Positions 54,651 to 63,209 of a stretch of 64,000 nucleotides of DNA are shown here, in pieces. The stretch's first letter is position 1. Each line of letters begins with the position of its first letter. Position numbers and translations under genes: made by a program. The notes beneath the pieces were generated by a model, which was not told the origin of the DNA, ran no database searches, and worked only from the letters and a program-made list of their open reading frames with translations. Source of the stretch: an uncultured Clostridia bacterium (GTDB taxonomy: Bacteria > Bacillota > Clostridia > Oscillospirales > Acutalibacteraceae); contig CANQGK010000005.1 of the NCBI GenBank assembly GCA_947623175.1, positions 39,702-103,701 on the forward strand. The letters are read 5' to 3'.

Positions 54651-55669
54651 AGCTTTATCACCTTAAACCCCGCCGCACGAATAAGGCGGTTATAGACCGC
54701 AAGCCCCACGCCTTTCTTTGACGGCGCGTGAATATACGCTTTATCCGCGCCCGAGCGGTCAACCTTGCGCAATACGGCGAAAAGCTCGTGCGCCAGGGTG
54801 CTCTCGTCGCTTTTTTTGCCGTATATGAGCTTGTGAATTTTTATACCGTCGCTCTCCTCAAAAAAGCATACCGCAACGGCGTTTTTTTGCCCGTTTACAA
54901 ATTCCGCAAAGGCATCGCTTTCGCCCTCTACGAGAAAGCAGTCGGTTTTGGGGGCGTAATGCTTGTATTTCATACCCGGCGAAGCCACCCTTTCGTCATC
55001 GCGAGGCTTTGAAAGAACCGCCTTATCGACGGTAACGTCGGGGATTATTTCCCTTAACTGTTCGGGCGTTACCGCTCCCGGGCGTAAAATGCGGGGCGGC
55101 TCACAGCAAAAGGATATAACCGTGGATTCGACGCCGACGGCGCATTCTCCGTCATAGACTATAGCGTCAATTTTACCGTCGAGGTCGGCTTGCACATGCA
55201 AAGCCGTAGTAGGACTCGGGCTTCCCGAGGTATTGGCGGAAGGCGCCGCAAGCGGCAGGTCGGCTTTTTCTATAATATCGAGCGCGGTTTTGTGGTTCGG
55301 CATACGCACCGCCACCGTATCAAGTCCGGCGGAAACCGAGTCTGCCGTGTAACCGGTTCTTTTAAATATCATGGTAAGCGGACCCGGCCAGAATTTTTCG
55401 GCGCAGCGTATCGCGGACTCCGGTATATCGCAAGCCACCCTTTTAAGCATTTCCATATTTGAAATATGGACTATAAGCGGATTATCCTGCGGTCTGCCCT
55501 TGGCGGCAAATATTTTTTTTACCGCCTCTGCATCGCAGGCGGAGGCCGCAAGCCCGTATACCGTTTCGGTAGGTATTGCCGCCGTTCCGCCGTTTTTGAG
55601 AATTTCCGCCGCTCTTGCCACCGTGCCGGCGTAATTTTCCCTGTCGGTTTTAAGCTTTTCGGTAATCAT
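54647..55669 (-). CDS. L-threonylcarbamoyladenylate synthase (Sua5/YwlC type)
   Basis: Makes threonylcarbamoyl-AMP for the t6A37 modification of ANN-decoding tRNAs. The N-terminal 200 residues are the YrdC domain: AAEILKNGGTAAIPTETVYGLAASACDAEAVKKIFAAKGRPQDNPLIVHI, SAGLDTVAVRMPNHKTALDII, LPLAAPSANTSGSPSPTTA and VESTVISF; a Sua5 domain follows (SPGMKYKHYAPKTDCFLVEG...). At 340 aa it is the longer Sua5 form. It lies between prfA and coaE. Confidence 0.95.
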   Translation of the reverse strand: MITEKLKTDRENYAGTVARAAEILKNGGTAAIPTETVYGLAASACDAEAVKKIFAAKGRPQDNPLIVHISNMEMLKRVACDIPESAIRCAEKFWPGPLTMIFKRTGYTADSVSAGLDTVAVRMPNHKTALDIIEKADLPLAAPSANTSGSPSPTTALHVQADLDGKIDAIVYDGECAVGVESTVISFCCEPPRILRPGAVTPEQLREIIPDVTVDKAVLSKPRDDERVASPGMKYKHYAPKTDCFLVEGESDAFAEFVNGQKNAVAVCFFEESDGIKIHKLIYGKKSDESTLAHELFAVLRKVDRSGADKAYIHAPSKKGVGLAVYNRLIRAAGFKVIKL

Positions 55670-55678
55670 AGCCGTAAT

Positions 55679-56752
55679 TTACTCCTGCTCGGCTTCCAGA
55701 GCCTTTGCCCTGTAATGCGTGGTGAGCGAATCTATCACTTCGTCAAGGTCGCCGTTGAGTATCTGCTCAAGCTTGTAAAGCGTAAGTCCTATACGGTGGT
55801 CGGTGACCCTGCCCTGGGGATAGTTATAAGTGCGAATACGCTCACTGCGGTCGCCCGTTCCCACCTGAGACTTTCGGTCGGACGCAATAGCGGCGTCGTG
55901 CTCGCGGCGAGCCTCGTCCAAGAGGCGCGAACGCAGAATTTTAAGCGCCTTATCCTTATTTTTATATTGACTGCGCTCGTCCTGACACTCAACCACCGTG
56001 CCGGTGGGAATGTGGGTGACGCGTATCGCGGAGGAGGTCTTGTTTATATGCTGACCGCCCGCGCCGGATGAGCGGAAGGTATCTATTTTAAGGTCGGCGG
56101 GATTGATTTCGAGCTCAACGTCCTCCGCCTCGGGAAGCACCGCCACGGTTACGGTAGAGGTATGGATCCTGCCCTGCGTCTCGGTATCGGGCACACGCTG
56201 GACGCGGTGAACGCCGCTTTCGTACTTAAGGCGCGAATAAGCGCCCGAGCCCTCTATCATAAAGCTTATTTCCTTGTATCCTCCGAGCTCGGTTTCGTTA
56301 GCGTTTACAACCTCAATATTCCACCTGCGGCTTTCGGCGTACATGGTGTACATTCTGTAAAGCGAACCCGCGAAAAGCGCCGCTTCCTCGCCGCCGGCGC
56401 CGCCGCGTATCTCCACAATGACGTTTTTATCGTCGTTGGGATCCTTCGGCAGTAATAAAATTTTAAGCTCGTCGGAAAATGCGGCGATATCGGCTTTTGC
56501 CTCTTTAAGCTGTTCCTCCGCCAACTCTCTGAGCTCTTTGTCAAAGCCGGCGTCGGAGAGTATTTCCAAAGCCTCCGCCTCGGCGGCCTTTGCGGCGGTA
56601 TACTCGCGATATTTTTCCACTATGGGAGTAAGCTCGCTGTGCTCCTTCATAAGCTTTTTAAATTGTTCGTTATCGGAAACGACCTGCGGTCTTGTGAGCT
56701 CGATTCCTATTTGTTCGTATCTGTTTACGACCGTTTCAAGTTTATCAAACAT
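55679..56752 (-). CDS. prfA: Peptide chain release factor 1
   Basis: Reads UAA and UAG and hydrolyses peptidyl-tRNA. The 357-aa protein shows the GGQ loop [26 protein letters not shown], the stop-codon-reading region [29 protein letters not shown] (PxT motif, here PDT), and the helical N-terminal domain. Unlike RF2 it has no programmed frameshift. Overlaps DUF951 by 8 nt. Confidence 0.97.
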   Translation of the reverse strand: MFDKLETVVNRYEQIGIELTRPQVVSDNEQFKKLMKEHSELTPIVEKYREYTAAKAAEAEALEILSDAGFDKELRELAEEQLKEAKADIAAFSDELKILLLPKDPNDDKNVIVEIRGGAGGEEAALFAGSLYRMYTMYAESRRWNIEVVNANETELGGYKEISFMIEGSGAYSRLKYESGVHRVQRVPDTETQGRIHTSTVTVAVLPEAEDVELEINPADLKIDTFRSSGAGGQHINKTSSAIRVTHIPTGTVVECQDERSQYKNKDKALKILRSRLLDEARREHDAAIASDRKSQVGTGDRSERIRTYNYPQGRVTDHRIGLTLYKLEQILNGDLDEVIDSLTTHYRAKALEAEQE

Positions 56753-56972
56753 TAAATTCTCCGCTTTCCTGCTCGAATTTGATTATTTTTTTAAGGGATT
56801 TTTCCGCCTTGCTTCGCGGCACCATAATTTCCCTGCCGCAGCCGTCGCAAACGAGCTTAAAATCCATACCTATCCGGATTACCGTAAAAACGTCCGAACC
56901 GCAAGGATGCTTCTTTTTCATAACAAGCTTATCGTTTACCCGAATATCCAAAAAATCCCCTTCTTTTATCAT
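56745..56972 (-). CDS. DUF951 family protein
   Basis: A 75-aa protein: [66 protein letters not shown] and CDGCGR carry the conserved cysteines of DUF951, probably a small zinc ribbon; function unknown. It is first in the operon with prfA. Its ATG is only about 9 nt downstream of the -10 element and has no Shine-Dalgarno site, suggesting a leaderless mRNA. Confidence 0.9.
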   Translation of the reverse strand: MIKEGDFLDIRVNDKLVMKKKHPCGSDVFTVIRIGMDFKLVCDGCGREIMVPRSKAEKSLKKIIKFEQESGEFNV

Positions 56973-56980
56973 AATATATT

Positions 56981-57009
56981 ATTATATAACAATTTTAAAA
57001 ACATGGCAA
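56981..57009 (-). promoter_or_regulatory. Promoter of the DUF951-prfA operon
   Basis: Minus-strand TTGCCA, 17 nt, consensus TATAAT. The predicted start coincides with the DUF951 start codon. Confidence 0.7.
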
Positions 57010-57018
57010 GTATTACTG

Positions 57019-57079
57019 CATAAAAAACGGGGAACCTACCGTTTGGTAAATTCCCGGTTTTTGGCGCGCTGAAGAAGAT
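57019..57079. repeat. Copy 1 of a duplicated tRNA-Arg 3' end plus terminator
   Basis: Matches 57229-57289 at 59 of 61 positions, offset 210 bp. It contains the hairpin GGGAACCTACCGTTTGGTAAATTCCC and the last 18 nt of tRNA-Arg with CCA. Confidence 0.9.
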
Positions 57080-57198
57080 GTATCCGCTTCGCGTATACCG
57101 TCCTCGGCGACCGCTCGCTTGGCGAGCAGTACCCGCCTCACACTTCGTTGCTAAAAACAATCCACCGGATTGTTTTCTTAACGCGCCTCACTCTCTCA

Positions 57199-57215
57199 GA
57201 GTTCGAATCTTCTTC
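57199..57215 (+). repeat. Inverted 17-bp fragment of the tRNA-Arg T-arm
   Basis: GAGTTCGAATCTTCTTC on the plus strand equals the minus-strand T-arm and acceptor sequence of tRNA-Arg (57281-57297). It lies in the spacer between the two direct copies. Confidence 0.85.
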
Positions 57216-57228
57216 GAGACTTTACCCA

Positions 57229-57289
57229 CATAAAAAAATGGGAACCTACCGTTTGGTAAATTCCCGGTTTTTGGCGCGCTGAAGAAGAT
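57229..57289. repeat. Copy 2 of the duplicated tRNA-Arg 3' end plus terminator
   Basis: The copy attached to the intact tRNA gene; see copy 1. The repeat boundary lies within the T-arm, a usual place for integrase crossover. Confidence 0.9.
57233..57270 (-). terminator. Terminator of tRNA-Arg
   Basis: Directly after the CCA end: GGGAATTTACC-AAAC-GGTAGGTTCCC then TTTTTTT on the minus strand. Confidence 0.8.
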
Positions 57290-57348
57290 TCGAACTCCCG
57301 ACCTTCTGGTCCGTAGCCAGACGCTCTATCCAGCTGAGCTATCAGCGC
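57272..57348 (-). tRNA. tRNA-Arg (anticodon ACG)
   Basis: Minus-strand cloverleaf: acceptor GCGCTGA/TCAGCGC, D-stem GCTC/GAGC, anticodon stem TCTGG/CCAGA with loop CTACGGA (anticodon ACG), T-loop TTCGAAT, discriminator G and encoded CCA. It reads CGU/CGC/CGA after deamination to ICG. The T-stem has two G-U pairs. Confidence 0.96.
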
Positions 57349-57377
57349 AAAAAGCGGTTTTTTAAACCCGCCATAGT

Positions 57378-57406
57378 ATAATATCACATTTATCGAATAA
57401 AATCAA
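57378..57406 (-). promoter_or_regulatory. Promoter of tRNA-Arg
   Basis: Minus-strand TTGATT, 17 nt, TATTAT, about 30 nt before the mature tRNA. Confidence 0.6.
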
Positions 57407-57513
57407 GTGCAAATTTATATTTTTTTTAAACCCGCAACAATTTTTTGTGATTTTCCCGCAAATACAGGCTTACAGCCGACAAAAATCAGGCTTTTCGTCG
57501 GCTGCGGCTTTAA

Positions 57514-59343
57514 TTATTTATACAAAGGCCCGTAAGCGGCGCAGGCGCGATAGTCCTGCCCCTCTTTGTCCATACCGAATGCGTTCCAGGCGGCGGGACG
57601 GAAAATATCCTTTTCGGGAACGTTATGCATGCAAACCGGAATTCTGAGCATTGAGCAAAGCGTTATAAGGTCTGCGCCGATATGTCCGTAAGATATTGCG
57701 CCGTGATTTGCGCCCCAATTATTCATAACGTCGTAAGCGGTTTTAAAGGGGCTTCCCTCCTTGCCGTCACAACGGGGAGTAAACCATGTGCACGGCCATG
57801 TCGGATTGGTGCGCTCCATAAGCGCGTCCGTAACCTCATCGGGAAGCGATACCGTCCAGCCCTCGGCTATCTGCAAAACGGGCCCCAAGCCTTTAATCAG
57901 GTTAAGTCTTATCATAGTCGCCGGCATTTCCGCTCTCGTTACAAAGTGGCTCGAAAATCCGCCGCCGCGGAAGTTATCGTGACCGGCTTCGCACCAAACG
58001 GTGGCGTCGGTCATTTTCTTTATATCCTCTTCGGTAACATTCCACCATTCCTTCATAACGTGGTTGCCGCGGTCGTCCACACATTCACCGCAGGCGTCAA
58101 GACATGCCGCGCCGGAATTGAGCAGATGAATAATACCGCCGTTTTCACGCGCCCTGCCCTCAAAATCATAACCGGTTACGCGTTTTACGGCTTCCGGCGA
58201 CCAGAAGGTGCGAATATCGGCAAAAATCTGCGCGCGGTTGGTAAGCAGCTTCATAAACAGCATACCGATACCGTTAAGTACGTCGTTTTCGGTGGCAAAC
58301 GTAATAGGCTCCTTTTTGCCGGTATAATCGAAAGACGAATTGAGCACGGCTTCGGGATAATCGCAGTTGGGCCAATGGTCGGTCCACTGCCGCTGCCCTT
58401 GAAATCCGCCCGCTATGGCGTTATGCCCCGACATTTCCTCCTCAAAGCCTGCCGGCAGATTTTTATTGCCGTTCATAAGGTCTTTGATTATGCAGTACAT
58501 CTTGATCGTAAATTCCCATTGCTTCGCCTTTTCTTCGTCGGTAAATTTGATTCGTTTTTCCTTGCCGAGGAATTGCACCGTTTCGGGGTTATCGTCTCTC
58601 CCCTCCCTGCAATGCTCCTTGGTCCAGGCAAGCGCCTTTCGGTACTCCTCCTCGTTGTAAATTCCCTCTTCCATTCGGCGAAGAATTTCCACCTCGTCCA
58701 CCGACTCAACGCGAAGCCCCAAATAATCCTCCATAAACGCATGGTCGACAATCGAGCCGCCTATTCCCATACATTGCGAGCCTATCTGCAAATAAGACTT
58801 GCCCCGCATGGTGGCGACGGCTACGGCGGCGCGTCCGAAACGCAGCAGCTTTTCCTTAACGTCGCAAGGTATATCGGTAACCTCGTCCGCGTCCTGAACC
58901 TCATGACCATAAATGCCGAATGCCGGCAAGCCCTTTTGAGCATGGGTTGCAAGCACCGAAGCCAAATAAACCGCGCCGGGCCTTTCGGTTCCGTTAAAGC
59001 CCCAAACGCCCTTTATCGTCATCGGATCCATGTCCATCGTTTCCGCTCCGTAGCACCAGCAGGGGGTTACGGTAAGAGTAATATCCACTCCGGCTTTTCT
59101 GAATTTTTCGGCGCAGGCGGCGGTTTCGGGAACTCTGCCTATCGTCGTATCGGCGATTATAACCTTTACGGGCTCGCCGTTCGAATATCTCAAATTTTGC
59201 TCAAACAGATTTTTTGCGGCGACCGCCATCGCCATCGTTTGATCCTCGAGACCTTCTCGAAGCTGCATAGGTCCTCTTCTGCCGTCTATTACCGGACGGA
59301 TACCGATAACCGGATAATCTTCAACGTATCTGTTTTGTGCCAT
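57514..59343 (-). CDS. fucI: L-fucose isomerase
   Basis: Converts L-fucose to L-fuculose in a Mn-dependent ene-diol reaction. The 609-aa protein aligns along its length with E. coli Fuc[13 protein letters not shown] at the start, [47 protein letters not shown] (metal Glu), [13 protein letters not shown] (metal Asp), [27 protein letters not shown] (metal His) and [20 protein letters not shown]. Start at 59343 has a GGGGG ribosome site. It is transcribed away from an AraC regulator. No fuculokinase follows. Confidence 0.96.
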   Translation of the reverse strand: MAQNRYVEDYPVIGIRPVIDGRRGPMQLREGLEDQTMAMAVAAKNLFEQNLRYSNGEPVKVIIADTTIGRVPETAACAEKFRKAGVDITLTVTPCWCYGAETMDMDPMTIKGVWGFNGTERPGAVYLASVLATHAQKGLPAFGIYGHEVQDADEVTDIPCDVKEKLLRFGRAAVAVATMRGKSYLQIGSQCMGIGGSIVDHAFMEDYLGLRVESVDEVEILRRMEEGIYNEEEYRKALAWTKEHCREGRDDNPETVQFLGKEKRIKFTDEEKAKQWEFTIKMYCIIKDLMNGNKNLPAGFEEEMSGHNAIAGGFQGQRQWTDHWPNCDYPEAVLNSSFDYTGKKEPITFATENDVLNGIGMLFMKLLTNRAQIFADIRTFWSPEAVKRVTGYDFEGRARENGGIIHLLNSGAACLDACGECVDDRGNHVMKEWWNVTEEDIKKMTDATVWCEAGHDNFRGGGFSSHFVTRAEMPATMIRLNLIKGLGPVLQIAEGWTVSLPDEVTDALMERTNPTWPCTWFTPRCDGKEGSPFKTAYDVMNNWGANHGAISYGHIGADLITLCSMLRIPVCMHNVPEKDIFRPAAWNAFGMDKEGQDYRACAAYGPLYK

Positions 59344-59378
59344 AATAAAACCCCCGTCTGTTTAATATAATATTTTAT

Positions 59379-59407
59379 TTGTATTATATTATCTTTTATG
59401 TTATAAT
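59379..59407 (+). promoter_or_regulatory. Promoter of the AraC-family gene
   Basis: TTGTAT, 17 nt, consensus TATAAT in the 119-nt gap from fucI. An AT-rich dyad (AATATAAT near 59364 against ATTATATT near 59383) overlaps it and could be an operator. Confidence 0.6.
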
Positions 59408-59462
59408 ACTTGTATAAATTAGCAAAACAGTTGCATTATTTTATCTTTTTTGTAGGTGTGAC

Positions 59463-60332
59463 ATGAAATTCAACGCATACTTCGAAAATAAACAGCACGG
59501 TTCGGCGGATTTTCCGATAGCGCTTTACAGGGTGGACAAATATCATCCGCAATATACGATGCCCTTTCATTGGCATAACGAGCTCGAAATCGTAAGGGTA
59601 TATTCCGGTTTGCTTGAGCTTTTTATAGACAATATTCCCTATAAGCTTTACCCCGGGGATATAGCCTTTATAAACTGCCGCAGTACCCACAGGGCGACTC
59701 CGCAAAATTGTCGATACGACTGTCTGGTTTGCGATATATCCATGTTAGTCAAAAAGAACAGCAGTGCTTTGGCGTCCTATATAAATCCGCTCATAAACGA
59801 GAGTCGAAGGATAAATTCCGTCCTTCAAAAGGAAAACTCGGTTCTTTACTATGCGGTGACCTCGCTTTTTACAAGCCTTGACGGCGCCTCCGAATATTAC
59901 GAGCTTGGCACAATGTCGTCGCTTTTTTTGATGTTCGAACAGCTTTATAAGCGCGGCGATATACTTACCGTGGCAAAATTCGAAAAATCCACCGTCACCG
60001 CAAGCACCGTCGCCGGGCTTGCCGAGTGGATAGATAAAAATTATTCCGACAGAATAACCCTCAAAATCCTTTCGGAAAAATCGGGAATAACCCCGAATTA
60101 CCTTTGCCGGATTTTTAAGGAATACACCGGAAAAACGCCCATTGAGTATATAAATTCGATTCGTATAGAAAACGTCTGCAGTGAAATAATTTGGAGCGAC
60201 AAAAGCATAACCGCCGCCGCTATCGATAACGGATTTGACAACATAAGCTATTTTTGCAGGGTTTTTAAAAGCATTAAGGGAATTTCCGCAAAGGAATATA
60301 TAAAACAAAATACCGAATTACAGTCGGTTTAA
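59463..60332 (+). CDS. AraC-family transcriptional regulator, probable fucose regulator
   Basis: A 289-aa regulator. The N-terminal cupin (about 20-110: PFHWHNELEIVRVYSGLLELFIDNIPYKLYPGDIAFINCRSTHR) binds a sugar-like ligand; the C-terminal two HTH motifs are SDRITLKILSEKSGITPNYLCRIFKEYTGKTPIEYINSIRIENV and SITAAAIDNGFDNISYFCRVFKSIKGISAKEYIK. Divergence from fucI makes it the likely activator of that gene, perhaps in response to fucose; this is inference from position. It ends in a bidirectional terminator. Confidence 0.9.
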   Translation: MKFNAYFENKQHGSADFPIALYRVDKYHPQYTMPFHWHNELEIVRVYSGLLELFIDNIPYKLYPGDIAFINCRSTHRATPQNCRYDCLVCDISMLVKKNSSALASYINPLINESRRINSVLQKENSVLYYAVTSLFTSLDGASEYYELGTMSSLFLMFEQLYKRGDILTVAKFEKSTVTASTVAGLAEWIDKNYSDRITLKILSEKSGITPNYLCRIFKEYTGKTPIEYINSIRIENVCSEIIWSDKSITAAAIDNGFDNISYFCRVFKSIKGISAKEYIKQNTELQSV

Positions 60333-60333
60333 A

Positions 60334-60382
60334 AAAACACAGCCGCCGAAGGAGTGTGAAACGGCAGCTGTGTTTTATTTTT
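60334..60382. terminator. Bidirectional terminator after the AraC gene and the surface-protein gene
   Basis: AAAACACAGCCGCCG.../...CGGCAGCTGTGTTTTATTTTTT with T-runs on both strands. Confidence 0.8.
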
Positions 60383-60491
60383 TGCCTCAGGATAACCCCT
60401 GCGGCAATATTTCATGGAATTAACAGGCAAAATCCTTTTAAACGGATTGCTTTTTTGGGTTAAATCCAACTTGCAGTTTTAAATTTTCGGA

Positions 60492-61901
60492 TCATCCGAA
60501 AGATGTATGGAATCCCACAACACTGCGATCCGGATTGCCCGAGCCTCCGGTTACGGTGCCCGTTCCGCTGCATTCGGTCACATCTGTACTTCCGCTCTGC
60601 ATACCGATTACGCCGCCTGCGATCGCATTTCCGGGATCGGCAGTTTCAACGGTAATGTCGCCTTTATTTTTGCAGGTAGTCAAATTCGAATTGCTGGCAG
60701 ATCCGACAATGCCGCCGATAGCTCCGAGTATTGATGCAGGTACATCATTGCCTACAAATATATTCACAAGATTTGTGCATCCCGTGAAAGACGCCTTATA
60801 GGCAAATCCGCAAAGTCCGCCTATAGCCCAAGAGGTATCGCAAGGACCTACTTTATCCAATGAGATATCGCCGTCAATGGTCAGATTTTTAATTGTTCCC
60901 CCCTCAACTTCTCCGAATAATCCCGCCAGACCATGTTCATCCTCGGTAATTTTAAGACCGGAAATGGTATGCGAGCCGCCGTCAAAGGTTCCCTTAAAGG
61001 GCACACTGCGGTTACCGATAGGCGCCCAATTAGCCGTAGCCAAAGCGATGTCCTCATTCAAAGTAATCGTCTTACCCTCAAAGGTATTTCCGTTATAAAC
61101 GAGTTCCTGCAACTTAAGAAGATCCGCTTCGGAAGCTACGGTAAACTCAGCCTTAGTGAGATCGGCAAACGCGGTCGACTCTTTCGGAGAGGCGTCGGTA
61201 TCGTAATCGTTACCGAAGCTGTCGCTTTCGTCAACCATTTGAGTTGCAACAAGCTTGATTCCGAGTTCGATTTCGGGAGCAAAATTCTTATAATAGTTCG
61301 CCTCGTTACCTACAGTCTCCGGCATATAAACGACCAGCGCGATATAGTCGATATCGTCTTTGGCTTCGCTTGCTTTAATGCTTCCGGTAGCGGTATAATC
61401 CCTAAGCTTGCCGGCGGTAGCTTCCACAGCTTCGCGCGCCTCTGCACGTGTCTTATAGAAGTTTTCCTTATCGGTTGTAACAACGCCGAATTTCAGATAA
61501 TCGGAAAGCAGAATATCATATTCGTGACTTCCGCCTTCATAAGATCTTCCTTTTCCGATTTTCTCGCTTGCTATATCGATAAGCAGCTTGTAGTTAAGCG
61601 AGAGACTTCCGACGTTGCTGATTTTGAGATATACGACCTGCGTATATCCCGGCTCCCAAAGAGCGGACTCCTCAAAAAGCGGCGTTTTTTCGGTAACGGG
61701 CTTCCATGAGCGAGTGCCATCTGCGCCAAGTACGGAATACTCCATCTCGACGTCGAGGTTTCCGGCGACAATTTTGTTATTGCCGCTCGTTACTGAATCG
61801 GTGAACCACGCGAAGGTGGAGCCGACGAGCATTGCAATACAAAGCAGCATGGACAGCATGCTCATAAGCAACGCTCTTTTGGTGGATTTTGTTTTTGTCA
61901 T
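60492..61901 (-). CDS. SipW-type signal-peptide surface protein with GLUG-like repeats
   Basis: A 469-aa exported protein. MTKTKSTKRALLMSMLSMLLCIAMLVGSTFAWFTDSVTSGNNKIVAGNLDVEM is the SipW-dependent signal and the start of a TasA/camelysin-like beta-rich domain (1 to about 230), as in biofilm-matrix fibre proteins. The second half has repeats of the GLUG type: HGLAGLFGEVEGGTIKNLTIDGDI, WAIGGLCGFAYKASFTGCTN, GAIGGIVGSASNSNLTTCKNKGDI, AIAGGVIGMQSGSTDVTECSG. No sortase motif or membrane anchor follows, and no SipW peptidase gene is in the window. A strong AAGGAGG site precedes the ATG, but no good promoter was found within 200 nt upstream, which matters for the switch to the right. Confidence 0.85.
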   Translation of the reverse strand: MTKTKSTKRALLMSMLSMLLCIAMLVGSTFAWFTDSVTSGNNKIVAGNLDVEMEYSVLGADGTRSWKPVTEKTPLFEESALWEPGYTQVVYLKISNVGSLSLNYKLLIDIASEKIGKGRSYEGGSHEYDILLSDYLKFGVVTTDKENFYKTRAEAREAVEATAGKLRDYTATGSIKASEAKDDIDYIALVVYMPETVGNEANYYKNFAPEIELGIKLVATQMVDESDSFGNDYDTDASPKESTAFADLTKAEFTVASEADLLKLQELVYNGNTFEGKTITLNEDIALATANWAPIGNRSVPFKGTFDGGSHTISGLKITEDEHGLAGLFGEVEGGTIKNLTIDGDISLDKVGPCDTSWAIGGLCGFAYKASFTGCTNLVNIFVGNDVPASILGAIGGIVGSASNSNLTTCKNKGDITVETADPGNAIAGGVIGMQSGSTDVTECSGTGTVTGGSGNPDRSVVGFHTSFG

Positions 61902-62094
61902 TGTGATTTTACCTCCTTAATTTTTATTTTGCCAATGACAATATGTAATCGGGTTCCGCCCCGAAAACACCGTTATAAAGCCGCGTGAGGCTACGGGATA
62001 AATTTTCTTATGTTTATAATTATTTAATTTCATCTCTGCTTCGCTATTAAGCAAAGTCGCGCAAACTTCCACCCACCTCGGCTCGCTCTGCGCA

Positions 62095-62236
62095 AAGCCT
62101 CCCTTGCCTAAAGGGAGGGAGACCAACGTTAGTTGGTGGTGGGATACTTAAGCTTGAAGTTTCATCTATGCTTTACTTTTTCTCTCCTTCCGTCTTTGCC
62201 TACGGCAAATCCACCTCCCCCGTCAGGTGGAGGCAA
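62095..62236 (+). repeat. 142-bp repeat block, copy 1
   Basis: Starts AAGCCTCCCTTGCCTAAAGG and ends CAGGTGGAGGCAA; contains the palindrome-like CCTCCCTTGCCTAAAGGGAGG, a spacer, and a second unit that is the reverse complement of the C-type block. It differs from copy 2 at only a few positions. Confidence 0.9.
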
Positions 62237-62383
62237 GGCGCTGTCGCGCAATGACGCGTACTTTGGAGCGTGGAGAGAAATTTGAAATTGTAGCTTGAAA
62301 AGGTAGCCGCAATCGGCTTTACAAGCTTTAGCAACAGTAAAAGTTATATTCTCGTGCCGAGAGGTAAAAGCTTGACCTGCCCT

Positions 62384-62448
62384 TGGCTCCATCTGACGAG
62401 GGAGCTGTCAGCGCAGCTGACTGAGGGAGAGAAAAGCTACAGACACGC
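62384..62448 (+). repeat. C-type repeat block, copy 1
   Basis: TTGGCTCCATCTGACGAGGG then a GTCAGCGCAGCTGAC hairpin and GAGGGAGAGAAAAGC. Copy 2 is at 62722-62787. Confidence 0.9.
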
Positions 62449-62491
62449 TAAATTAAAATTCGTTATTCTTTATTTAATTTTGACGATCCGT

Positions 62492-62633
62492 AAGCCTCCC
62501 TTGCCTAAAGGGAGGGAGACCAACGTTAGTTGGTGGTGGGATACTTAAGCTTGAAGTTTCATCTATGCTTTACTTTTTCTCTCCCTCCGTCTTTGCCAGC
62601 GGCAAAGCCACCTCCCCCGTCAGGTGGAGGCAA
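62492..62633 (+). repeat. 142-bp repeat block, copy 2
   Basis: Same length and order as copy 1, 397 bp downstream. Confidence 0.9.
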
Positions 62634-62721
62634 AGGCGCGCGCAGGATAATTTTAAAATCATCTGCAAACTAAAGTATTTCTAAATTTGAAGCTTAAAAG
62701 CAGAATTTAGAGCATTAATCC

Positions 62722-62787
62722 TCGGCTCCATCTGATGAGGGAGCTGTCAGCGTAGCTGACTGAGGGAGAGAAAAGCTATAGATACGC
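62722..62787 (+). repeat. C-type repeat block, copy 2
   Basis: Same as copy 1 with compensating changes in the hairpin (GTCAGCGTAGCTGAC). Confidence 0.9.
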
Positions 62788-62831
62788 CGAATTTAAACTT
62801 TTTAATCTTTCTTAAATTTCGGTGAATCAAT

Positions 62832-62854
62832 GCCTCCATTGCCTAAAGGGAGGC
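62832..62854 (+). repeat. Truncated A unit of the repeat block
   Basis: GCCTCCATTGCCTAAAGGGAGGC, the first palindrome of the 142-bp block without the rest. Confidence 0.75.
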
Positions 62855-62905
62855 ATAACTTAGCGCAATCAAAGTGAACGTACGGGCGGATTTTCTTTTT
62901 TGTTT

Positions 62906-62933
62906 TGACTACATAATTTATATTATGTAGTCA
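62906..62933. repeat. Left recombination-like site (28 bp)
   Basis: Arms TGACTACATAAT and ATTATGTAGTCA around a central TTAT; it is the exact reverse complement of the right site at 63210-63237. Confidence 0.9.
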
Positions 62934-62958
62934 AATAAGGCGCCCGGGGATAAAAAAG

Positions 62959-63003
62959 CGGAACGCGGGAGCAAAAAACGGTGGTTTTTGCGGAGGCGTT
63001 CCG
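62959..63003. other. Strong nested hairpin in the candidate switch
   Basis: CGGAACGC pairs with GCGTTCCG around an inner GCAAAAAACGG/TTTTTGC stem. No T-run follows on either side. Confidence 0.6.
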
Positions 63004-63064
63004 AGGAATTTACGGATTTATTATGTGATTGTTTTGTAAATTTGTAAAAACAGGCGCGGAAATT

Positions 63065-63103
63065 AAGCCGGAAAAAAATTTGTTTTTTCGCCGGCTTGGT
63101 TTT
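63065..63103 (+). terminator. Terminator-like hairpin within the candidate switch
   Basis: AAGCCGG pairs with CCGGCTT around a T-rich loop and is followed by GGTTTTTATG. Its tail is weak, so partial termination at best. Confidence 0.4.
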
Positions 63104-63147
63104 TATGCAATAAATTTACAAAATTTTGAATTTTTTTGTAATTTTAC

Positions 63148-63176
63148 TTGCAAAAGTTATATTGCTGTGATATAAT
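63148..63176 (+). promoter_or_regulatory. Promoter carried in the candidate invertible segment
   Basis: TTGCAA, 17 nt, consensus TATAAT, pointing right. In this orientation it fires into the right recombination site, whose stem is followed by TTTTTTT, so transcription should stop after about 60 nt. Confidence 0.75.
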
Positions 63177-63209
63177 CACCTATGTAATAAGTGCGACAGC
63201 ATTTGGAGT

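Larger units (their letters stand above)
61902..62905. other. Intergenic region rich in REP-like repeats
   Basis: One kilobase without a credible gene between the surface-protein gene and the invertible segment. Small ORFs here overlap repeat units. It contains two copies of a 142-bp block, two copies of a related C block in the opposite orientation and a partial third A block. Confidence 0.8.

Noticed and set aside
57062-57220. Second tRNA gene left of tRNA-Arg
   Set aside because: Only the last 18 nt of a tRNA plus an inverted T-arm piece are present; no anticodon arm or D-arm can be folded.
57682-59370. 562-codon plus-strand ORF
   Set aside because: It is antisense over almost all of fucI, whose protein matches FucI along its full length. 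The translation has no recognisable domain and no ribosome site; it reflects codon bias on the opposite strand.
62095-62854. CRISPR-like appearance of the repeat array
   Set aside because: The units are 65-142 bp with uneven spacing and differ in orientation; there are no short equal repeats with spacers and no cas genes nearby.
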